A stretch of 64,000 bases of DNA from Tragulus kanchil. Lineage: Eukaryota > Chordata > Mammalia > Artiodactyla > Tragulidae. Positions within the stretch are counted from its first letter, which is position 1, and the number at the start of each line of letters is the position of its first letter. The DNA is taken from contig JAIOJX010000032.1 of NCBI GenBank assembly GCA_022376925.1, forward strand, positions 101,796,794 through 101,860,793, read 5' to 3'. Shown in pieces: positions 58,220-64,000 of the stretch. Under the pieces are notes generated by a model. That model saw only the letters and a program-made list of their open reading frames with translations, searched no databases and was not told where the DNA came from. The translations under genes were made by a program, and so were the position numbers.

Positions 58220-60414
58220 TACTTTATTCCATAATTTAGCAGGGTATCACAGCTAGAGGCAGCTGGTGGCAAATAAATAGCTTCCATTACCCAATCCCAT
58301 CACAATCCTCCATCCTGTTTCAAAAACATGGTCTTAGCCTATGGTTTCTTCACTCTGAAATCCAGTGCAGTGTCAAAATCCTGTGGAGCTTCTTTTTAAA
58401 AATAAAATTGAAATATAAAGCAAAAGACAATTTAGGGCACCAGTGATTTTATACTCTAAGAAGGTGAACTTTTTTTTTTTTTTTTTATTGAAATCTAATC
58501 AATCACATCATCTCCATGTCAGGAAAACAAAGGCACAGACAAATCAAACTCCTCATATTGTGATCTGCTGTGAATGTGATTTGAGGATAATTCAATTAAA
58601 CATGGTTTGTTTGAGACTCTTCTGTGTGTCTTTGCTTTCACATGCTTTATCTCATTTGGCAAATCTGTGTTAAGTTTTCCGAACTCATAATGAATGAAGG
58701 CAGAACACATAGGAAGGATAAAGGAAGGAAAGTGGAAGTATCTGCTTTCCTCCTGGAAGAAGGTTTGTGTAGTAAAATTCAATACAGACTCACACTTAAC
58801 GTGGCACTGTTGTATCAAACACTACAGTGCAGAAAAGGAGAGGCCTCTTCACTAGTCAATAGCTGAACACTACAAACTAAGTTCTTTAATATATCAAATT
58901 TACAGGTTTTTAATTATATATTAAAGGCTCAACTTAAGCTTTCCTCCTTGTGCTGTCTGGGAGGAGGGGGTGTCTAGGGTTATACAGGATAAGAAGAGGA
59001 CAATTTAGACACTTAGAAAAGGAAGGCAGGTCTTATATTCCTGATTTAGTAAACTCCAAGAAGATTCTAAAAAGTGGGGCTTTTAGAAAAAAATGTATTT
59101 GCAAGTGAACATGGTGTTTATTCATTGAGATATTTAACATGTATAAAGCAAAGTGCTTGTACAAGGGAGGAAAGAATTGAATACATAATTTTTTTTTTTT
59201 TTGGTTTGTTTAATATGAGCATTAGCAAGCACAAAATAAAGTAGAATAAGGAATTCTTAGATCTTTGTCTTGAAAACATCCCTCAAAATATTATTTTACT
59301 AGACAGGCATTTATCTTACTTTATTCCATAATTTAGCAGGGTATCACAGCTAGAGGCAGCTGGTGGCAAATAAATAGCTTCCATTACCCAATCCCATCAC
59401 AATCCTCCATCCTGTTTCAAAACATGGTCTTAGCCTATGGTTTCTTCACTCTGAAATCCAGTGCAGTGTCAAAATCCTGTGGAGCTTCTTTTTAAAAATA
59501 AAATTGAAATATAAAGCAAAAGACAATTTAGGGCACCAGTGATTTTATACTCTAAGAAGGTGAACTTTTTTTTTTTTTTTTTATTGAAATCTAATCAATC
59601 ACATCATCTCCATGTCAGGAAAACAAAGGCACAGACAAATCAAACTCCTCATATTGTGATCTGCTGTGAATGTGATTTGAGGATAATTCAATTAAACATG
59701 GTTTGTTTGAGACTCTTCTGTGTGTCTTTGCTTTCACATGCTTTATCTCATTTGGCAAATCTGTGTTAAGTTTTCCGAACTCATAATGAATGAAGGCAGA
59801 ACACATAGGAAGGATAAAGGAAGGAAAGTGGAAGTATCTGCTTTCCTCCTGGAAGAAGGTTTGTGTAGTAAAATTCAATACAGACTCACACTTAACGTGG
59901 CACTGTTGTATCAAACACTACAGTGCAGAAAAGGAGAGGCCTCTTCACTAGTCAATAGCTGAACACTACAAACTAAGTTCTTTAATATATCAAATTTACA
60001 GGTTTTTAATTATATATTAAAGGCTCAACTTAAGCTTTCCTCCTTGTGCTGTCTGGGAGGAGGGGGTGTCTAGGGTTATACAGGATAAGAAGAGGACAAT
60101 TTAGACACTTAGAAAAGGAAGGCAGGTCTTATATTCCTGATTTAGTAAACTCCAAGAAGATTCTAAAAAGTGGGGCTTTTAGAAAAAAATGTATTTGCAA
60201 GTGAACATGGTGTTTATTCATTGAGATATTTAACATGTATAAAGCAAAGTGCTTGTACAAGGGAGGAAAGAATTGAATACATAATTTTTTTTTTTTTTGG
60301 TTTGTTTAATATGAGCATTAGCAAGCACAAAATAAAGTAGAATAAGGAATTCTTAGATCTTTGTCTTGAAAACATCCCTCAAAATATTATTTTACTAGAC
60401 AGGCATTTATCTTA
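58220..60414 (+). repeat. Tandem duplication 17 (offset 1096-1097 bp)
   Basis: 58220-59318 and 59317-60414 abut with 2 shared bases. One A lost from an A run about 100 bp into copy two is the only difference seen. The unit includes long T runs (58470-58486 and 59190-59201) copied at the same length. Confidence 0.95.
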
Positions 60415-61334
60415 AAAGTTATTTTTCATAAATCTCTGTGAATAGCTCTTAGCAAGTAATAGTTCAGGATAAGACCAAACTACCACCACAAAAGTAGTTT
60501 CTGTTAGATTCAGAAATACACACGCAGCCAGTCACCAATCCTATTGGCACATGAATGATCAGAACGAGTCCAGGATGAAAAATGGAAGCCTTGTTATAGA
60601 AATAAATACATCTCTTCTTCAGCAAGTTTGAATATGATCTCTGTTCTGAACCTTTCCTGTTATCTCGATAAACTTGACCTCAAATGAGTTCTCTGAGGAG
60701 AACAAGAGAGAGGGCATGTGAAGGAGAATCATGGTAGAGAAGAATACACGTTCTGCCTTCTGGGAGCATTTCTTTCTTGTTAGCAAAATCCTATAAATTG
60801 TTTTTGTTCATTTATTTGTTCATTTTAGCTGCAAACAGGTTTTGGCATCTATGGAAGCTCAGTGTTATAGGTATTGAACTTTTTTCAAGATGCTCTAAAG
60901 ACAAACCAGGAAAAGATTTGGCACAGAAATTTGGATACATATCTGAAGGCTTCCAAAACATAAATGGTTAGTGTGTAGTTAATGTAAAAGCGAATTGCAT
61001 ACTCATCTTGTCTAAAAATGTTCAATTTTGAAACAAACTTATGAGAGAAGTTATAAAGCTTGAGATCCATTCATATGCACTGAAAGATGCTATTTCGTAT
61101 GACTGAGAAAGTTTTCTTTTAATATTTTTATATTTCATCATTAATTGTGTTAGTTGCCATATTGCATTATAGGCCAGATTGAAGGCAAACAAAGATTGGA
61201 TAATCAAGTAGTTAGGACTTTTTGATGGTTTCTTTGATTGTTTGTTTTTGTTTTTTTTTTTTTTGGTGTCAACAAACGTTCATTTAACTTATGGAGAACT
61301 ATTTTCTAGGGGTCCTAAGCATAGGATGGGTTGG
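60415..61334. other. Unique sequence, no gene seen
   Basis: AT-rich, with a T run at 61250-61264. No gene or named repeat recognised. Confidence 0.5.
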
Positions 61335-61475
61335 TTGTATAGCATCACCAACTCAATGGACATGAGTCTAAGCCAACTCCAGGAAATGGTAAAGGACAGG
61401 GAAGCCTGGCATCTGCAGTCCATAGGGTCACAAAGAGCTGGACACAACTGAGCAACTGAACTGAAGTGTGTTAAA
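61335..61475 (+). mobile_element. BovB-derived 3' end
   Basis: 'gcatcaccaactcaatggac', 'atgagtctaagccaactcca', 'gacagggaagcctggcatct' and 'acacaactgagcaactgaac' are the BovB/ART2A 3' end in sense. Confidence 0.9.
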
Positions 61476-62044
61476 GCCAACAAACTAATTTTTTGTGACC
61501 TTTCCTTTTTTTCCGAAATTTACCAGTCCATAGTAGTATAATGCTATAGAGATACTTATATAATCTTTATCATTTAGCATTTTAAAATCTATTGACTTGT
61601 CCATAGATGGAACAAAACAGCATTTATTAAATGTTAGCTCTCTTGCTTGTCCCAGCTGTTTTTCCCTTTTCTGCCTGTAGATATCAAGTAGATGAGGAAT
61701 CTGCCAAAATAGATGGAGACAGAGATTAATGCATTGCTTGAGACATGTTTTCTTTGTTGAGGCTAAAGGGATATTATCTGCTTTGCAACTATAAAGACTT
61801 TGAGGCTGTAGAATGTCACATGACTCATAGGCATAAAAGCTCTAGGCTTTTTCTTTCCTTTCAAGCTCTAATAGCATGATGAGAATCCTCATAAATCCAC
61901 CCAATAAAATGTGCATGTGGCAGTCTGCTGACTCCTTGGCTTCCGTGTTCCTCTTCTTAGCACAGCTGAGTGGCTTCACCACCATCTTGCATGTTTAACC
62001 TGGCTTTTCCTTTAGAAAAAGGCTGTTTGTCCACTCCACTCCTA
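61476..62044. other. Unique sequence, no gene seen
   Basis: Nothing recognised in about 570 bp. Confidence 0.5.
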
Positions 62045-62170
62045 TTTGCTTGTCCATAAAGTGGGAATATTCATCCTGCCTTTGGGGAGAAGATGTCTTG
62101 TGAGGATTAAATCAAATAATAAAGTAGTGTGTCTAGTTCCTGATATTGAGCAAGTTTTCAATATGGCAAT
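62045..62170 (+). mobile_element. MIR SINE, sense, partial
   Basis: 'gtccataaagtgggaatatt', 'cttgtgaggattaaatcaaa' and 'ctagttcctgatattgagca' are MIR 3' blocks. Confidence 0.65.
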
Positions 62171-62869
62171 ACGTTCTTTCTCTGTCTCTTTGAAGGTCAA
62201 TACTCAGTGCTGCTTCAGAGTTGAAGTGACCCAGTTAAGTATATATGGTGAATAAGTTTCAAGTTAGCCTACTTAATTGTTCTCCAATGCCTTTATATTT
62301 CATTTCTAAAAGCTTGGTCTTTTAACCTTATTCCTAAGAAAGAAAAACCTTATCTTGTACTCAAAAAAGAAAATTTTGGGTCTCTCTTTTTTCCAGTTTT
62401 GACCTAGCTGTGTTTTCCACCCAGCTGTTCAGTATGAGCCCCAAGGCTTCCATAGCTTTTTCTGTCCAGGCATAGCTTCCTGCCAGCAATGAATTGCACT
62501 CTAGCCTCATTCACCAATGCCATTAGTAACTTCTTAGGTGATGCAGGTGATAGTTGAATTCTGAAATCTGAAGAAGATTAGTTCCAATCCTTACTTCTCT
62601 GCCTTTCTCAAGATGCCTATGACTTTCAGGAGGCCACGGTGATCATGGCTTTCTTTGATTCTGTTTTCTTTCTTATGAATCTCCTATTTCCATCTAATTT
62701 CTCTGTTATATATTATGCTGCTCCTCTGCCTTGATTTCTATACAAAATCAGCTCACAGAATTTGTATTTGTGATGTATTTATTGAAGATAACAGTGCTTT
62801 CTAAGAAGAAATTTACATTATTGCAGTGAAAACAATTTCAAATTTAGTGTGACGCTTTTGGTAGAGTAG
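62171..62869. other. Unique sequence, no gene seen
   Basis: No gene, RNA gene or named repeat recognised. Confidence 0.5.
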
Positions 62870-63230
62870 ATCGTTGTTTAGCAAATATTTATTTCCTACT
62901 GTTATCGTCACCTCCATCAGAGGAGTTTACCACTCTACTCCATTGATAATAGGTTTGGTCATATGACTTACTTCAGCCAACAGCACCTTATCAGAGGTAA
63001 CAGATGCAGAGGCTTGAAATGTGCTTGTGACGAGGGATCTGGCCCTTTAAGGATCCCACAGATCCCAGTGGAATGGAGGCCAGGTGTCATAGACTTGAAA
63101 CAAACACATGGCCTGGAGCTACACTCAGTTTAGACTTATAGCTACCTCACAGGTGTGAGTTAATAATTACTTAGTGTGGTTTTGTAGTTTGGAATTACTT
63201 GTTATGCAGCAATATCCGACTGATAAAGGG
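62870..63230 (+). mobile_element. Old LTR-like mammalian repeat, family uncertain
   Basis: 'ggtcatatgacttacttcag', 'gcagaggcttgaaatgtgct' and a 3' part 'acttgttatgcagcaatatc' resemble an old mammalian interspersed repeat of LTR type. No coding region. I cannot fix the family by eye. Confidence 0.45.
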
Positions 63231-63886
63231 TTTCATTGTTCTTGAATAACTTTAGGTGATGGGAATTTCCTTGGCCAAATGGAGTTTCCATCGTCTTCTT
63301 CATTCTATACAGTGGCCTAGTCTCATACTATTTCACCAACTAATTTATCTCCATTTCCCCTACTTTTTACTAATCCTCTCTTTTTCCTGTACCATTCAAG
63401 CTCACATTAATTTTGGATGTAGTATACATTATTTCTTTCTTTCATGCCTTAACTTCTGCATCCCCCAGAATGGTATTTTCATTTCAAGCTGCTTTAAAAA
63501 TTTTTAATAAACAAAGAAAGATTTTCCCTTGGAGGAATTCTTGCTCTGCTTGTTAAAACAACATTTTTTTCTCATCTATCATCTGCTCCCATCTCTATTC
63601 CCAATTTCATATCTCAAATATACATGTGGTGGCACCTTGGAGAATTTCAGCAATGGCATCAGGTGTCATGCCAAGCTGGGGTGGTCTGGGCTTGCTTAGA
63701 TCACAGTGTTTTCTTGGCATTCATATGGACTTGAGCATTTAAACTAGAAAAAGGACTGTGAAATCCTTATTGTGAAATCTCTTATTTTGCCCTTTCCATT
63801 GACCTTTTTCTCCTATCCATTCCAACATCTCTGTAACTCTATATCGTTTGGCCTTGTCTCCCAGTCTTTTATTCTCTGCCACTGTT
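63231..63886. other. Unique sequence, no gene seen
   Basis: The frame 63256-63507 has a hydrophobic composition from T-rich DNA and no motif. Nothing else. Confidence 0.5.
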
Positions 63887-64000
63887 TTTTTTTTTTAACT
63901 TTTATTTTATATTGGAGAATAACTGATTGATCATGTTGTGATAGTTTCAGGTGTACAACAAAATAATTGTTACACATGTATCAACTCTTTTTCATATCAT
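63887..64000 (-). mobile_element. L1 3' end, antisense, cut by window end
   Basis: A T run then 'ttattttatattggagaata' and 'gtttcaggtgtacaacaaaa' are the antisense of an artiodactyl L1 3' UTR. It continues beyond the window. Confidence 0.8.

Noticed and set aside
1942..60414. Reading the repeated blocks as a CRISPR-like or satellite array
   Set aside because: Each block is repeated only twice (or three times by overlap), different blocks are unrelated, and there are no regular spacers.

Overview
The window is mammalian nuclear DNA from a pecoran ruminant (a cattle, sheep, goat or deer relative). The evidence is the repeat set: BovB LINE pieces, tRNA-derived Bov-tA SINEs in both orientations, CHR-like tRNA SINEs, and a full-length L1 of the ruminant L1-BT type. 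These lie over older mammalian repeats (L1M, L2, MIR, hAT-Charlie, an MLT1-like LTR). I see no host protein-coding exon, tRNA, rRNA or snRNA gene. The only long open frames are L1 ORF1 and pieces of L1 ORF2. The rest is AT-rich intergenic or intronic DNA.

Layout. 1-4.2 kb: BovB tail, old L1, a CHR SINE. 4.5-5.5 kb: a 5'-truncated L1 with target-site duplication. 5.5-9.5 kb: mostly unique. 9.6-14 kb: an old L1 with a Bov-tA inside it and a CHR-like SINE. 15.5-20.5 kb: old L1 and a CHR-like SINE. 23.2-24.7 kb: a hAT-Charlie element interrupted by a SINE. 25-29 kb: MIR-bearing unique DNA. 29.0-41.4 kb: one full-length antisense L1 inserted into an antisense BovB that resumes at 41.4-42.5 kb. 43-46.2 kb: MLT1-like LTR, Bov-tA and CHR SINEs. 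46-64 kb: unique DNA with MIR, L2 and L1 3' pieces.

The dominant structure is not a gene system. Seventeen near-perfect direct tandem duplications, each about 1.0-1.18 kb, occur across the window (about 18.6 kb of extra sequence). They ignore element boundaries, have nearly constant unit length, sit 0-76 bp apart, and several overlap so that short stretches are present three times. Where copies differ, the differences (homopolymer losses, condensed or garbled bases) mostly cluster at the junction. I read this as overlapping contig ends joined without merging, an assembly artefact, although I cannot exclude real duplication from sequence alone. Collapsing them gives a locus of about 45 kb and turns the 12.4-kb L1 into a normal element of about 6.8 kb.

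The L1 carries an intact 317-codon ORF1 (coiled coil, RRM, C-terminal domain) and a full-span but broken ORF2 (nonsense codons and frameshifts). Its 5' end has GC-rich 23-bp repeats and an A-rich tract. It is therefore probably unable to move by its own ORF2 as sequenced, with the caveat that some breaks may be consensus errors.
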